64,000 nt of DNA from contig NZ_AFEJ02000001.1 in the NCBI RefSeq assembly GCF_000238775.2, positions 3,410,001 to 3,474,000 of the forward strand, written 5' to 3'. The notes under the pieces were generated by a model that saw only the letters and a program-made list of their open reading frames with translations, was not told the DNA's origin and made no database searches. A program made the position numbers and the translations under genes. The DNA is from Acaryochloris sp. CCMEE 5410. GTDB taxonomy: Bacteria > Cyanobacteriota > Cyanobacteriia > Thermosynechococcales > Thermosynechococcaceae. Numbering within the stretch: the stretch's first letter is position 1; every line of letters begins with the position of its first letter. Positions 47,384 through 56,446 of this stretch are shown here, in pieces.

Positions 47384-48271
47384 TCATGCCGCTAGGGTAA
47401 CCTGCATTCGCTTTTGTTGCCGTAAATAGCCATGCAAAATTTCAGCATCCATACCGTGGAGCATCAGCCGAAAGCCAGCATGGAGGGTAATCAGCGGGAT
47501 ACAGGGATGACGGTTGTTCACTAATCCTAAAGCCAGGGGATCTTGTAACAATTTGCTGATGTAAATAGCGATGGTTTCATCTAACTGCAATGAATTGGTG
47601 GCCCGCCAGAAATCATGATCCGACAGAAATAAGGCATAAACTGGCGTATATACCTCAATGGCAGACTGCAAATCCACAAAATTCAGCCAGCCTTGGCGTC
47701 CAGGATTAATCTCAAACTCTCCATCCGTAATGGCGTCAAAATTAAGCCGTTGCGGTGCTTCTAAGGTTCGATTCTCCGCCTTCAGCTTTTGATTCAGCTC
47801 AATAATAAAGTTGTAAATATTCAAGTCATGAATCAGAAAGGTATTGTCTTTTAAATCTTCTAGACAGGTGGGACGTAAAGATTGGGTAGACGTGATCTCA
47901 ACCCCAGCATTATCCGCAATAAATTTTAGAATCTCCGTCCCAATCACAAAGTGCCGCAAAATTAGATAGTTACTATCGGGCGTCACAAAATACTTCAATC
48001 CCCAATAGATCAGCTGATGCAACAGCCTCGATGAGCTTAACCATTCAGGAATCACAATCCGCAGCAGCTTCACCACCACAATCATCAATTTGGCAAAGGG
48101 GCGCACTAGGGGTAAAAAGATTCGGCGTGAACGGCTATTATGTCCCCTGAGCAAAGCTCGCTTCGATTCATCATGGAGGGGCAGACTCGCATCGATATAA
48201 AGGGCCAACCAAGGATTGGGGTCTTTAATATTAACGATTTGTTGATCAAACTCGGTCTGCCAACTCATCAA
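47384..48271 (-). CDS. Unknown 295-residue protein, third gene of KASIII-diiron cassette
   Basis: Its ATG (48271) overlaps the end of the diiron-oxidase gene by 4 bp (ATGA), a mark of translational coupling. The protein has a mildly hydrophobic, basic stretch near residues 50-75 (RRIFLPLVRPFAKLMIVVVKLLRIVIP), perhaps a membrane-associated helix. The rest is a helical domain with repeated His/Asp-containing motifs (LILRHFVIGTEI, LIHDLNIYNFI, LFLSDHDFWRATN, HAGFRLMLHGMDAEILHGYL). I do not recognise a family. The context says it works with the two upstream enzymes, possibly as a membrane-bound final enzyme or carrier. Confidence 0.75.
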   Translation of the reverse strand: MMSWQTEFDQQIVNIKDPNPWLALYIDASLPLHDESKRALLRGHNSRSRRIFLPLVRPFAKLMIVVVKLLRIVIPEWLSSSRLLHQLIYWGLKYFVTPDSNYLILRHFVIGTEILKFIADNAGVEITSTQSLRPTCLEDLKDNTFLIHDLNIYNFIIELNQKLKAENRTLEAPQRLNFDAITDGEFEINPGRQGWLNFVDLQSAIEVYTPVYALFLSDHDFWRATNSLQLDETIAIYISKLLQDPLALGLVNNRHPCIPLITLHAGFRLMLHGMDAEILHGYLRQQKRMQVTLAA

Positions 48272-48969
48272 TACTGTCCTAGTTCTTCTAGCTGGAGGAG
48301 GTATAGCCGAGCCGTAACTTTGGCGGTGCGGACAATCGCCTCATCCATTCCTGTTATATCCAAAATTGAGCTAGACAGCAGGTCTTCCAGTTCCTGGAGA
48401 TGATCTTCGTCATGGGCCGCATGGTAGCGATAAAACTCCAGCTGATCAGGATCCGTGATTAAAGGATTCTCGTCTAAGGCATTGGCAAAAGTTTGGGCGA
48501 ACCGCTTGCCTAAACCCTCAATAATAAACATGGCCCCTAATAAATCGAAGGGGTTAGGCTGCGAAGCCCGCTGATACATCCAGGCCGACAACGCTTCCGA
48601 GCCAATATTTTTACGGGCGCTGATCAACGCTTCTTTTTGGGCCCCAGAAGCCAGATAGCTTTTCTCCAACATTTGATAGTCAAGATGTTCCGTGGCCGCA
48701 TGGCGGATAAAGACGGAGCGCTGATCTAAGTAAGGAGCTGTAATTGAAGAGGCTGCTCGACTAATCCAACCGCTCCCTTCCACCACTTGCTGGTAATGGT
48801 CGCTAATTAAAGTCAGATAATCCGCCAACCGGAGCTGCTGCTGCATCGCCCGAGCAACAATCGGTACTGTTAATAATCGACTCTCGAAATCTGCCCACAC
48901 TATAGTGAGCTGGCGTAGCACCCGCTGGGCCTGGGTTACGTTACTTTGAAGTCGGGGTTGGGTTTGCAT
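48268..48969 (-). CDS. Haem-oxygenase-like diiron oxidase (HDO superfamily, TenA/UndA-like fold)
   Basis: A 233-residue all-helical protein of the iron-containing redox family. Candidate iron ligands are E94/H95 (HAATEHLDY), E151 (FIIEGLGKRF), and H183, H186, D187, H190 (YHAAHDEDHLQEL), a spacing like that of HDO enzymes such as UndA and other fatty-acid or amino-acid oxidases. Such enzymes use O2 and two irons to cleave or desaturate small acids. It lies 4 bp after a KASIII-like gene, so an acyl or fatty-acid-derived substrate is plausible (inference). The exact reaction is unknown. Confidence 0.8.
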   Translation of the reverse strand: MQTQPRLQSNVTQAQRVLRQLTIVWADFESRLLTVPIVARAMQQQLRLADYLTLISDHYQQVVEGSGWISRAASSITAPYLDQRSVFIRHAATEHLDYQMLEKSYLASGAQKEALISARKNIGSEALSAWMYQRASQPNPFDLLGAMFIIEGLGKRFAQTFANALDENPLITDPDQLEFYRYHAAHDEDHLQELEDLLSSSILDITGMDEAIVRTAKVTARLYLLQLEELGQY

Positions 48970-48973
48970 GGGA

Positions 48974-50110
48974 TTACACCACGGTTAAATGCATAAAGGC
49001 AGCAATACAGCGCCCGCTCTCGGGCACAAAGCAGAGGATCCGCTGTCCAGCCTGCAGTGGATGTTTTTGGACCAGCTCCTCTAGCATGATAAAGATGGAG
49101 GCCGTCCCGGTATTGCCATAGCGTTCTAGGTTATTGCACCATTTCTCTTCTGCAATCATGGCTCCTGTGCGGCGCAGCAGCCGCTTCATTTCTTCGCCTA
49201 AAGAGTGGGAAGAGTAGTGAGGTAAAAAATAATCGATGGCGTTGGGATCGAGATCGTACTTTTCTAGCAGCTCTAGATAGTAGCCCACCCAAACCGGGAA
49301 CATGGCATAGAGAATCTCAAAATCTTGCTTGAGGGCAATGGCACCGGCTTCATAGGCAGCCTGAGGAGACTCATATAAGCCCCATCCCTGGTCCTCAGCC
49401 CCAGTATTGCTTTTGGCTCCCGCATACATACAGGGCGGAAAGCGATCGGCAAAGGACTTAAACTGAATCCAATCAATCCGCAAAGAGACGCCATCAGGTT
49501 TAGGGCCGGGCTCTAGCACCACGGCTCCTGCCCCATCCGACAGGGTCCACCGCAAAAACTCAATTTGCGGATCCGGTCTAGCCGCTTCGTCGTAAAAAGG
49601 CCGATAAACCGAAGGACGAAACCAACGGCTGGCAAATTCGCTGCCACTCGCAACGGCTAGCTGAGACTCCCCCACTTTGACATTGAGCCAGGCATTTTTG
49701 ACCGCCATCAGGCTACTAGCACAAACACTCTGAAAGGAAAAAATGGCTAAGGGTGGAATGCCCAATTCACCATGGACTGCACTGGCAAATCCTGGCACCA
49801 GATAATCCCCTTGGGTCGTACTAGTGGCCAGCAAATCCACCTGCTCGGGCTGGCAACGGGCCTGCTTGAGGGCGTCGTGAATGGCATTCGCTGCCATCGC
49901 TGCGTTGGTATATCGATAGCCCCCTTCCATATTGAGGGCATAATAGCGATGCTTAATCCCATTTTTGCGCAGAATGGCGGATCCTAGGGTGGAGCTACGC
50001 TGACTAATATGGCCGATGTATGCCGCCATATCCCCATTGGCAACTGCCTCTCCGGGCAAAAATTTGCCGACTCCAGTAATGTAAACGTCTTGACCAGGAG
50101 ACATAGGCAA
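48974..50110 (-). CDS. 3-oxoacyl-ACP synthase III-like (KASIII/FabH-type) condensing enzyme
   Basis: A 378-residue thiolase-fold enzyme. The catalytic triad is complete: C130 (FQSVCASSLM), H298 (FLPHYSSHS) and N333 (RYGNTGTASIF). It is longer than housekeeping FabH (about 320), with an insertion around 205-260, and the pocket region differs, which points to a specialised condensing enzyme like those in secondary lipid or polyketide pathways. It is the first gene of a three-gene leftward cassette (4-bp gap, then 4-bp overlap). The housekeeping fabH would be elsewhere. Confidence 0.88.
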   Translation of the reverse strand: MPMSPGQDVYITGVGKFLPGEAVANGDMAAYIGHISQRSSTLGSAILRKNGIKHRYYALNMEGGYRYTNAAMAANAIHDALKQARCQPEQVDLLATSTTQGDYLVPGFASAVHGELGIPPLAIFSFQSVCASSLMAVKNAWLNVKVGESQLAVASGSEFASRWFRPSVYRPFYDEAARPDPQIEFLRWTLSDGAGAVVLEPGPKPDGVSLRIDWIQFKSFADRFPPCMYAGAKSNTGAEDQGWGLYESPQAAYEAGAIALKQDFEILYAMFPVWVGYYLELLEKYDLDPNAIDYFLPHYSSHSLGEEMKRLLRRTGAMIAEEKWCNNLERYGNTGTASIFIMLEELVQKHPLQAGQRILCFVPESGRCIAAFMHLTVV

Positions 50111-50658
50111 AGCTGACTCAGTGGTCAGTAACGGGCGACCTGTCTATATTCGATGCTATCGCAGCATCTACTGCCGAATCATAGCTCGTCTCGGGTTGAC
50201 TAGGGCCAAAGAGTTGCCTACATTGATCGAAAGCCTAATATTGATTGGCAAAAAGGAAATCACAACTCTTAAATAACGCCTCTACCAGACTTGAGGTCAG
50301 TCATTAGTACGCCTCGCTACATTTGCAGCTTCATCGGCTGTTGTATTGTCAAAAGATGGTGAAACATAGGCATGCGATTAAATCCTCTGATAAACGGCCA
50401 AATCCATACTTGTTAATAGATTTAACGATTGAGACCTATAAGTTTGACATCGAAATGGGCACACTACAGTCATCGGTGTTGATGGAGATTTGATATCCAG
50501 GCTATCGCCAACAATAGTTTGTCTTAGTCGTGTCCTAGCACACAAGTAGCAAGTTTAGCTTGCGGTCTCAGCGGTCGGGGGAGTCTGCATTGAGTTGCAG
50601 TAGGCCATCGCTTTTTCAGCAATAGTGTCACGTCCTCTTTCGAGATGTAAGTTTTGCA
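50111..50658. other. Divergent promoter region
   Basis: About 550 bases between the KASIII cassette and the rightward TPR gene. A small hairpin GCAAGTTTAGCTTGC near 50549-50563 is visible, but no gene or recognisable RNA. It must hold promoters for both directions. Confidence 0.45.
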
Positions 50659-51573
50659 GTGGTGTTTTTTCAAAGATTATTTCGTCAGCCTCAGCCGCCT
50701 AACCATGCCACACCGTCTGAAAGCCTAGAAGCGCGTTTAGCCGAGTATGATCAGGCGATCGCCCATGGAACAGATAATAACGATGTGTGGTTTGGGCGAG
50801 GGTGCGTCCAAGTTGAACTAAAGCGGTATCAAGAAGCCATTCGTAGCTTCGATAAGGCCTTGGCCCATCGCCCAAACCATTTAGACAGTTGGCACAATCA
50901 GTCTTTAGCCTATTGTCAATTGGGTCTATACGAAGAAGCTGTCAATAGCTATGAGCAGGCGCTTCATTTTGGCAGCGTCCCTTCTCAAGATTGGTATTTC
51001 TATGGCACATTACTCGCTCAGCTCGATCGCTACGAAGAAGCCATCGATAGTTACGAGGAAGCACTCAAGAAAGATCCCGATCGAGCGTTGATTTGGTATG
51101 ACCGGGGGATTGCTCTGTCCTGGTTAGGGCAGTTCGAAGATGCGATCGCAAGTTACGATCAAGCCCTCAATCTAGATACCACCCTTCATCAAGCCTGGTT
51201 CCGGCGCGGCTTAGCCTTTAATCAATGTCACAACTATGCCCAAGCCCTAAAATCCTTTGATAAAGCCCTATCAATAGACACCAAAGGTTCCGAAGTATGG
51301 GCTGCCAAGGGATTAGCACTCCTCCAACTGCAGCAATATGAAGACGCCATTACCGCCCATGATCAAGCGATCAAACTCAATGCCAAGGATGATCAAGTTT
51401 GGTACAACCAAGCCTGCTGCCATGCCCATTGTCAACAGTTAGATCAAGCTATATTCAGTCTTGAACAAGCCATTCACCTCAATCCAGAGGCCATTCGTGA
51501 ATTGGCTAGTACAGATCCTGACTTACAGGTTTTGCATCAACACCCCACTTTTCAAAAGCTGATTTCGATTTAA
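50659..51573 (+). CDS. TPR-repeat protein
   Basis: A 304-residue soluble protein from GTG 50659 (a GTG at 50662 is equally possible) made almost entirely of about seven 34-residue tetratricopeptide repeats (for example VWFGRGCVQVELKRYQEAI, LIWYDRGIALSWLGQFEDAI). The short N-terminus MVFFQRLFRQPQPP is basic and amphipathic. Such proteins are scaffolds for protein complexes. There is no catalytic domain. It stands alone and its partner is unknown. Confidence 0.85.
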   Translation: MVFFQRLFRQPQPPNHATPSESLEARLAEYDQAIAHGTDNNDVWFGRGCVQVELKRYQEAIRSFDKALAHRPNHLDSWHNQSLAYCQLGLYEEAVNSYEQALHFGSVPSQDWYFYGTLLAQLDRYEEAIDSYEEALKKDPDRALIWYDRGIALSWLGQFEDAIASYDQALNLDTTLHQAWFRRGLAFNQCHNYAQALKSFDKALSIDTKGSEVWAAKGLALLQLQQYEDAITAHDQAIKLNAKDDQVWYNQACCHAHCQQLDQAIFSLEQAIHLNPEAIRELASTDPDLQVLHQHPTFQKLISI

Positions 51574-51704
51574 GTGTCAGTTCTCAGGATTCTTATAAAA
51601 CGTTCATGGACGTTTCAGTCAATCCAATGACTTTACCCAGATAGTCATCATTCCAGCTTCAGATACCCCTCTTACATTGGAATCAATGAAGTTGGATCAC
51701 AGAC

Positions 51705-52013
51705 ATGAAACGCACGACTCGAACTGCCTTATCGCTCTTAACCAGCCTGACGCTCCACAGCATCGGATTTACATCACCCACCCTGGCTGAAACCACCCTC
51801 ACCCGTGGTCCCAATTTTGCTACCCATCCGGTCAACATAGGCAACGGTTCTGTACCTGCGATCGCTCAAGGTTCCTCAAGAACAACCCAGAGTCTGAATG
51901 ATACAGCCCCTCTTACCCAGACTGAATCAGGACGCGACACTACGACCCAGTCTTCAGAACCTCTTAAAATCATCACCCGTAGTCCCAATGGTGCAGCCCA
52001 TATTTTGAACTAG
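51705..52013 (+). CDS. Small exported protein of unknown function
   Basis: A 102-residue protein with a signal peptide (MKRTTRTALSLL..., cleavage near TLAET at about residue 29). The mature part is Ser/Thr/Asn-rich and likely disordered. It contains two loosely similar stretches, TRGPNFATHPVN and TRSPNGAAHILN, that may be remnants of a repeat. No family recognised. ATG at 51705 is the natural start. Confidence 0.6.
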   Translation: MKRTTRTALSLLTSLTLHSIGFTSPTLAETTLTRGPNFATHPVNIGNGSVPAIAQGSSRTTQSLNDTAPLTQTESGRDTTTQSSEPLKIITRSPNGAAHILN

Positions 52014-52142
52014 TCCCATCATATTGAGGATGACCAGTTGATACACCCCACGACGCAGGGCCGTTTGCTGATAGCAATCGACCCATGTTGAAGTGCAAGT
52101 GATTTTCCCCTGGAAAGTCACTGAATCCATCTTCATTTGCCC

Positions 52143-52172
52143 CCTACTACTAAGACATGTCTTGGTAGTAGG
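52143..52172. terminator. Strong hairpin terminator
   Basis: CCTACTACTAAGACATGTCTTGGTAGTAGG is an almost perfect 30-base palindrome (one G-T pair per arm) followed by CTTTATTCTT. It stands between the convergent exported-protein and DUF1823 genes and suits rightward termination; it could serve both. Confidence 0.8.
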
Positions 52173-52250
52173 CTTTATTCTTCTAAATCAGTGCCTTTCT
52201 CGTGAGATCTCACCCACAACATCCCTCTCTATAGGTCGTAAAACCGCGAC

Positions 52251-52643
52251 TCACCCAGCATTTGAGGCTGCGGATTTCTTCAGGTAGTTCAAAAACCAGT
52301 TCACGGCAGTGGCCCGGCGAGTCCGGCGCGGATTAAGCTCATCGACCGTGTAACCCCCAAAGCCTAATTCTGATTTCAGCAGCTGTTTGTTTTCTTTGGG
52401 AATGGAGCGGGTGAGCTTGATAGTGGCAGGACGACTGCCAATAAAGTCTGGCGGATCTGGGTAGACTTCTGTCCAGGTTTCATCCACTTGCGAAACATCC
52501 CATGCCTGCGAGACCGGATCATAGCGATAGCCCAAGTGATACCAGAGCATCCGATTAACTGTTTCATCAGGAATTTTGTCGTCCAAGATGGCCCAAAAAG
52601 TTTCTGATATTAATTCCGGTAAGTCAGATTCTGGCACAGACAT
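52251..52643 (-). CDS. DUF1823 family protein
   Basis: A 130-residue soluble protein of the DUF1823 family, known to me from cyanobacteria and plant plastids. Diagnostic segments are ETFWAILDDKIPDETVN, YHLGYRYDP, YPDPPDFIGSRPATIKLTRS, IPKENKQLLKSELGFGGY and RRTRRATAVNWFL. The function is unknown. It starts 3 bp after the DUF3611 gene and ends the cluster led by the BciB-type reductase. Confidence 0.88.
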   Translation of the reverse strand: MSVPESDLPELISETFWAILDDKIPDETVNRMLWYHLGYRYDPVSQAWDVSQVDETWTEVYPDPPDFIGSRPATIKLTRSIPKENKQLLKSELGFGGYTVDELNPRRTRRATAVNWFLNYLKKSAASNAG

Positions 52644-52646
52644 AGA

Positions 52647-53234
52647 TCATCCCGTTGGACGCTGTTGAGTGGTGCGCTGGAGCAGCCATAACGACGCAAC
52701 CACACCGGCAAACTGCCCCGCAATCGTATTAATACAGGCTTGAATCACAAATAGATCAATCGGTTCTACCAGTTGATTGGGGTTCAGGCTAAATACCGCT
52801 ACCCCTTGAGAAATGGCCTTACCGATGATCGCCCCTACAAACCATTCTCCCCCAATCACGGTCACCAAAATACCTACGAGATCCGTGAGCAAGACCATTT
52901 TCAGCAATCTCAGAGTGGCGGCTTTGGAAGGGGCATTGGCGCTAGACGGCGCTAAAAAACGACGTCCCCAGCGGGTATAGCGAAAACTCCAGAAAACGCT
53001 CACCCCCAAGAGCAAAATGCCGGCCACTGTGAATAACAGCCCTAAGCCGCTAATCGTATTGCCCGCCTGATTTGGATTACTGGCACGGCTGAAAAAGGCG
53101 AATAGAACCGTTACTCCCGAGATGATGCCTAGCACCGCCTTGATCCAGAAACTGATCCAACCGACAATGCGGAATGCACCACCCAAATTTTTCAAATTGG
53201 GCGACCGGGATAGAGCGTCAGACGGTCGGGTCAT
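52647..53234 (-). CDS. DUF3611 family membrane protein
   Basis: A 195-residue protein with four predicted helices (about 24-50, 60-85, 110-135, 160-185). The sequence reads as DUF3611 (GAFRIVGWISFWIKAVLG, TRWGRRFL, LLKMVLLTDLVGILVTVIGGEW), a family restricted mainly to cyanobacteria and plastids and related to the Tic21-type envelope proteins. The role is unproven. It lies 6 bp after the BciB-type gene and 3 bp before DUF1823, so the three are one transcription unit. Confidence 0.85.
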   Translation of the reverse strand: MTRPSDALSRSPNLKNLGGAFRIVGWISFWIKAVLGIISGVTVLFAFFSRASNPNQAGNTISGLGLLFTVAGILLLGVSVFWSFRYTRWGRRFLAPSSANAPSKAATLRLLKMVLLTDLVGILVTVIGGEWFVGAIIGKAISQGVAVFSLNPNQLVEPIDLFVIQACINTIAGQFAGVVASLWLLQRTTQQRPTG

Positions 53235-53240
53235 GCAGGT

Positions 53241-54434
53241 TTAGTCCGGTAAGTCATATTGACTGACAATGCGCTTGGCGTACTCAGGTACATGGGCATC
53301 TACCTTATCAGGATAGTTGCGCTTCACATACAGGTAGTTCCGGGTAAAGTGGGAATCAATGGAGAACCGCGCATATTCTAAACCTCGGGGACCAATCTTG
53401 TCGATCACCACACCCATCAGCTTCGCTGCCCACATGGGTAGGGTGACACCTTTGTCATAAGCAGGGATGCTGTTTTGCACCGCTGCATGGCGATCGCCCT
53501 CAGAAATAACGGGCTGGGTTTCCAGCTGATCCATCACCAGATCCAGCATTTCTTGCCCCGTTTCATTGCGGACCACAAGCCACTGCCAGCCATAGGGCGA
53601 CCCCATATAACCCACCACAAGATCCGCCAGGGAATTCGTGTAGTCAAAGCAGCTCATGCAGGACGGGGCAAAAATATCCTTGAGCTTATTGGTCTTCAGG
53701 CCAAAGAAAGGCACCGTCTCAATCGAGCCGTCTTCATGCTTAAAGTGGATGCGGAAGTCCTGCATAAATTCGTAATGGACGACCGTATCTGGAGATCGGC
53801 TCGTGGTTTCTAAAAAGGTCTGCAACCCAGCTCGATTCACATTGTCTACACAAGGGGTTCCCAGAACATACAGCTTTTCTAGTCCTAAGCTATCCTGAAC
53901 AGACCGCAAAGCCTGAGTTTGACATCCCACTCCAATTACACAGAGGCGCTTCAGCCCCGACTGCTCAATCTGCTCCAACACCGAGAGATTGGGAGAGAGG
54001 GTGGGCTTATTCACCCGAGCCGCCAACACCTCTTCCGGGGTACGGGCAATAATCGGCTTGGGTTGGAACCGATCTTCATCGGTATTTTGGATACAGACGA
54101 CGCCGTCCACTTTGCCCTGCTTCAGCATTTCCATACCGATGGTGCTGACAATGCCCGTCCATTGCGCCCCCGGAATGGGATCGACCTTGCGGGCCGTCAT
54201 CATTTGGTTGCTGACCCCGAAATACCAATCATCTTCGTTATCCAAGTCACGACTACGACCGTGGGCCTTTTCTTCTAATTCAGCCACCTGCTGATTTAAA
54301 AAGGCACAGGCTTCTTTTACATAGTGAATGTAGTAGGTATCGCACAGACCACATTCACTACAGAGTTCTTTAGCCGGTCGGCGACTCGTAGACTTGAGGG
54401 CTTTGGCTTTTTTATGGGGTTGTACCGCAGTCAT
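53241..54434 (-). CDS. bciB: Ferredoxin-dependent divinyl (proto)chlorophyllide 8-vinyl reductase, BciB/Slr1923 type
   Basis: The frame is open from 54533, but I chose the ATG at 54434 (397 residues, MTAVQPHKKAK), the length of cyanobacterial homologues. It belongs to the coenzyme F420 hydrogenase beta-subunit (FrhB) family: ferredoxin-like cluster C25xxC28xxC31 (LCSECGLCD), IGVGCQTQALRS, FAPSCMSCFDYTNSLADLVVGY, with FAD- and 4Fe-4S-binding features. In cyanobacteria this family reduces the 8-vinyl group of divinyl chlorophyll precursors; the related plant enzyme HCAR reduces 7-hydroxymethyl chlorophyll. BciB activity is the default; HCAR-like activity cannot be excluded. The Rieske oxygenase lies 140 bp upstream. 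Confidence 0.85.
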   Translation of the reverse strand: MTAVQPHKKAKALKSTSRRPAKELCSECGLCDTYYIHYVKEACAFLNQQVAELEEKAHGRSRDLDNEDDWYFGVSNQMMTARKVDPIPGAQWTGIVSTIGMEMLKQGKVDGVVCIQNTDEDRFQPKPIIARTPEEVLAARVNKPTLSPNLSVLEQIEQSGLKRLCVIGVGCQTQALRSVQDSLGLEKLYVLGTPCVDNVNRAGLQTFLETTSRSPDTVVHYEFMQDFRIHFKHEDGSIETVPFFGLKTNKLKDIFAPSCMSCFDYTNSLADLVVGYMGSPYGWQWLVVRNETGQEMLDLVMDQLETQPVISEGDRHAAVQNSIPAYDKGVTLPMWAAKLMGVVIDKIGPRGLEYARFSIDSHFTRNYLYVKRNYPDKVDAHVPEYAKRIVSQYDLPD

Positions 54435-54574
54435 AGTTAAATTAGGGTTCAGTCCTGCGAAGCAAAGGCAGGAGACCGAACTAAATGGTGATATCGCATT
54501 CCGATTGTAAACAGTTTCGGGGCCGCGACCCAAGCCTCCTCTTTTTTTCCTTCGCCGGATGAGTTTAGGAGCCG

Positions 54575-56098
54575 CTAATCATTATGGGCATGATCAAACG
54601 TATACACATAAAACATGCGGCTAAATCGCTGGAGTAAATAGCCCCCCGTCACGAAAACCACGCTACAGAGCACTAACTCCCAAAACTCAGGCGGAGGAGC
54701 CATCAAGAGCAACGTAGTATCAGGATGAGTGATGGCGTATAGGGCTTGCGATCGCGCATCCAGCATCACCCCCAATCCAAAACAAACCACCGCACTGACC
54801 CACATCACGACTTTTAGCTGCTGAATCCGATTTAAGGCCCCACGGCAAGCTTGGCAATCTTTAGTATGGGTGTTCCAAATATCAAAGAGCTGTTCCTTAT
54901 CGCGCTGAGGGGGTGGGAGTTGGGGATCACATTGCCACGGAATCCCTCCGCCTGCACGGGTTTTGATCCATTGCCGTAGGGCAATCACCATCTTGTCTTG
55001 GGGATTAGGGGTATAGACCGTTTCCAGCCAATCTCCCGGTTCTTGATGCCCAATGCGCTTTTCCTGATAGTGGAGAAACACTAAATCTTGATGGAGAAAG
55101 AGGGGGGCCAAAACATGGCCGAGCCATTTCGGCATGGGCCAAGCAAAAAAGCCCAAACCGGGAGGGGTTTTTCCATCCTTATCTTTAATTAACACCTGGC
55201 AACCGATATGGCGGCACCAGCCTGGGCGAGTGGGGCTCGCATAAAGCGCCAAAATCATCTGCCCATCCCTAGCAAAGGTGGTTTCAATCCGCATATGACA
55301 AGGGGGCTGAAAATTATGGACGGCCTTTCTGAGAATCGTATTGGCAAGGGGGGTGATATCAAAGGCAAAGCCTTCTTGGGTCGACACCTCCCGAACCGGA
55401 CTCATATCGTAATAATTGGCATCTCGATAGCGATTGCCCATAATGCCATGATGAGACACCGGTACATGGGCTGGATCCGCAATATTCTCCATAAAAAAGT
55501 CCCAGCCGTAGGGCAAATCTCGCACATACCAGAACAATTGAATCGCTCGATCGGGCAACTCTTCTAACTCCGGGATAATCCGAGGAGAGCGCTCCTGGCG
55601 GAGAGACTGGGAATTCTCACTGGGATCGGGCCACACCCAAATAAGCCCCTGCTGCACCTGAGTTGGATAGGAAATCGCACAAGATCGTGGGTTGGCTCGA
55701 TTCTGTTTGGCCGTTTCTAAATCACGACTTTGAGGAATATCTAAGCACTGCCCTGAACCGTCAAATCGCCAGGCATGATAGGCACACATTAAGGTACCAT
55801 CGACTTCGATTCGTCCTTCCGATAGGGGTGCAAGGCGATGGGGACAGCGATCTTCAAAACAATGCCATTTTCCCTGCTGATCATGCCAAATCACCAGCTC
55901 TTTTCCCAACAACTGAATGGCATGAGGGCTTTTCGGATCCAAGAACTCAGCCACTGCCACTGGATACCATTGTTGTGTCCATTGAAATTGTTCAGGTGTG
56001 GCGAGGGACGTTTCAGCGTCTGCAATGGAGGATGAGGTCTCAACCTGCTGAGAGGCATCATGGGTTGGATCAAGGGACAAGCGGTTTTGAGTCGTCAC
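54575..56098 (-). CDS. Rieske non-haem iron oxygenase of the PaO/Tic55/PTC52 family
   Basis: A 507-residue oxygenase. The Rieske 2Fe-2S site is C85xH87 and C105xxH108 (CPHRLAPL, CAYHAW). The mononuclear iron site is N205, D208, H211, H216 (ENIADPAHVPVSHH). A redox CxxC (C415, C418; DCQACRG), typical of the chloroplast pheophorbide a oxygenase/Tic55/PTC52/CAO-related group, precedes two membrane helices (about 430-450 and 475-495). These enzymes oxidise tetrapyrrole or related substrates with ferredoxin. The neighbouring BciB-type reductase supports a chlorophyll-related substrate, but which one is unknown. Confidence 0.92.
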   Translation of the reverse strand: MTTQNRLSLDPTHDASQQVETSSSIADAETSLATPEQFQWTQQWYPVAVAEFLDPKSPHAIQLLGKELVIWHDQQGKWHCFEDRCPHRLAPLSEGRIEVDGTLMCAYHAWRFDGSGQCLDIPQSRDLETAKQNRANPRSCAISYPTQVQQGLIWVWPDPSENSQSLRQERSPRIIPELEELPDRAIQLFWYVRDLPYGWDFFMENIADPAHVPVSHHGIMGNRYRDANYYDMSPVREVSTQEGFAFDITPLANTILRKAVHNFQPPCHMRIETTFARDGQMILALYASPTRPGWCRHIGCQVLIKDKDGKTPPGLGFFAWPMPKWLGHVLAPLFLHQDLVFLHYQEKRIGHQEPGDWLETVYTPNPQDKMVIALRQWIKTRAGGGIPWQCDPQLPPPQRDKEQLFDIWNTHTKDCQACRGALNRIQQLKVVMWVSAVVCFGLGVMLDARSQALYAITHPDTTLLLMAPPPEFWELVLCSVVFVTGGYLLQRFSRMFYVYTFDHAHND

Positions 56099-56102
56099 TG
56101 TC

Positions 56103-56354
56103 TTAACAATTGCGCTCGCAGCTAGGGTTCATCTTCCCCAATATAATCCTCAACGTTCCACGGGTTAATCGATTCCAGGCCACTTCGCCATCAAACCGAT
56201 GCATTTTGGCACTGTCCCTCTCACCGATCCGCTTAAAATCGAGGAACCGCTGACCTCGCTTCACCATCACTAACTCAAAGATGATGGAGATGAAAGGCCT
56301 CGGTTTGACAAAAGGCCAAAGAATAAGAATCATAATCCCCAGAAGCTTTGACAA
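56103..56354 (-). CDS. Possible small basic protein upstream of the Rieske oxygenase
   Basis: This is an 83-codon frame ending 4 bp before the Rieske gene start. It opens at TTG 56354, with an in-frame ATG at 56333. It begins with a hydrophobic stretch (LLGIMILILWPF) and continues as a basic segment (MVKRGQRFLDFKRIGERDSAKMHRFDGEV) that looks like real protein, with sensible codon use. I cannot place it in a family, and it could still be a chance frame. If real, it would be co-translated with the oxygenase. Confidence 0.4.
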   Translation of the reverse strand: MSKLLGIMILILWPFVKPRPFISIIFELVMVKRGQRFLDFKRIGERDSAKMHRFDGEVAWNRLTRGTLRIILGKMNPSCERNC

Positions 56355-56446
56355 GCATCCGAGGAATACTGAACTCGATTTGTCTCCGGCTTGTTTAGAC
56401 TCGCTTATTCTCTATTTCGCTGTCCACCCTCAACCTAAAGTGACTC

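Noticed and set aside
52093-52287. 64-codon plus-strand frame
   Set aside because: It runs through the terminator hairpin at 52143-52172 and into the end of the DUF1823 gene.
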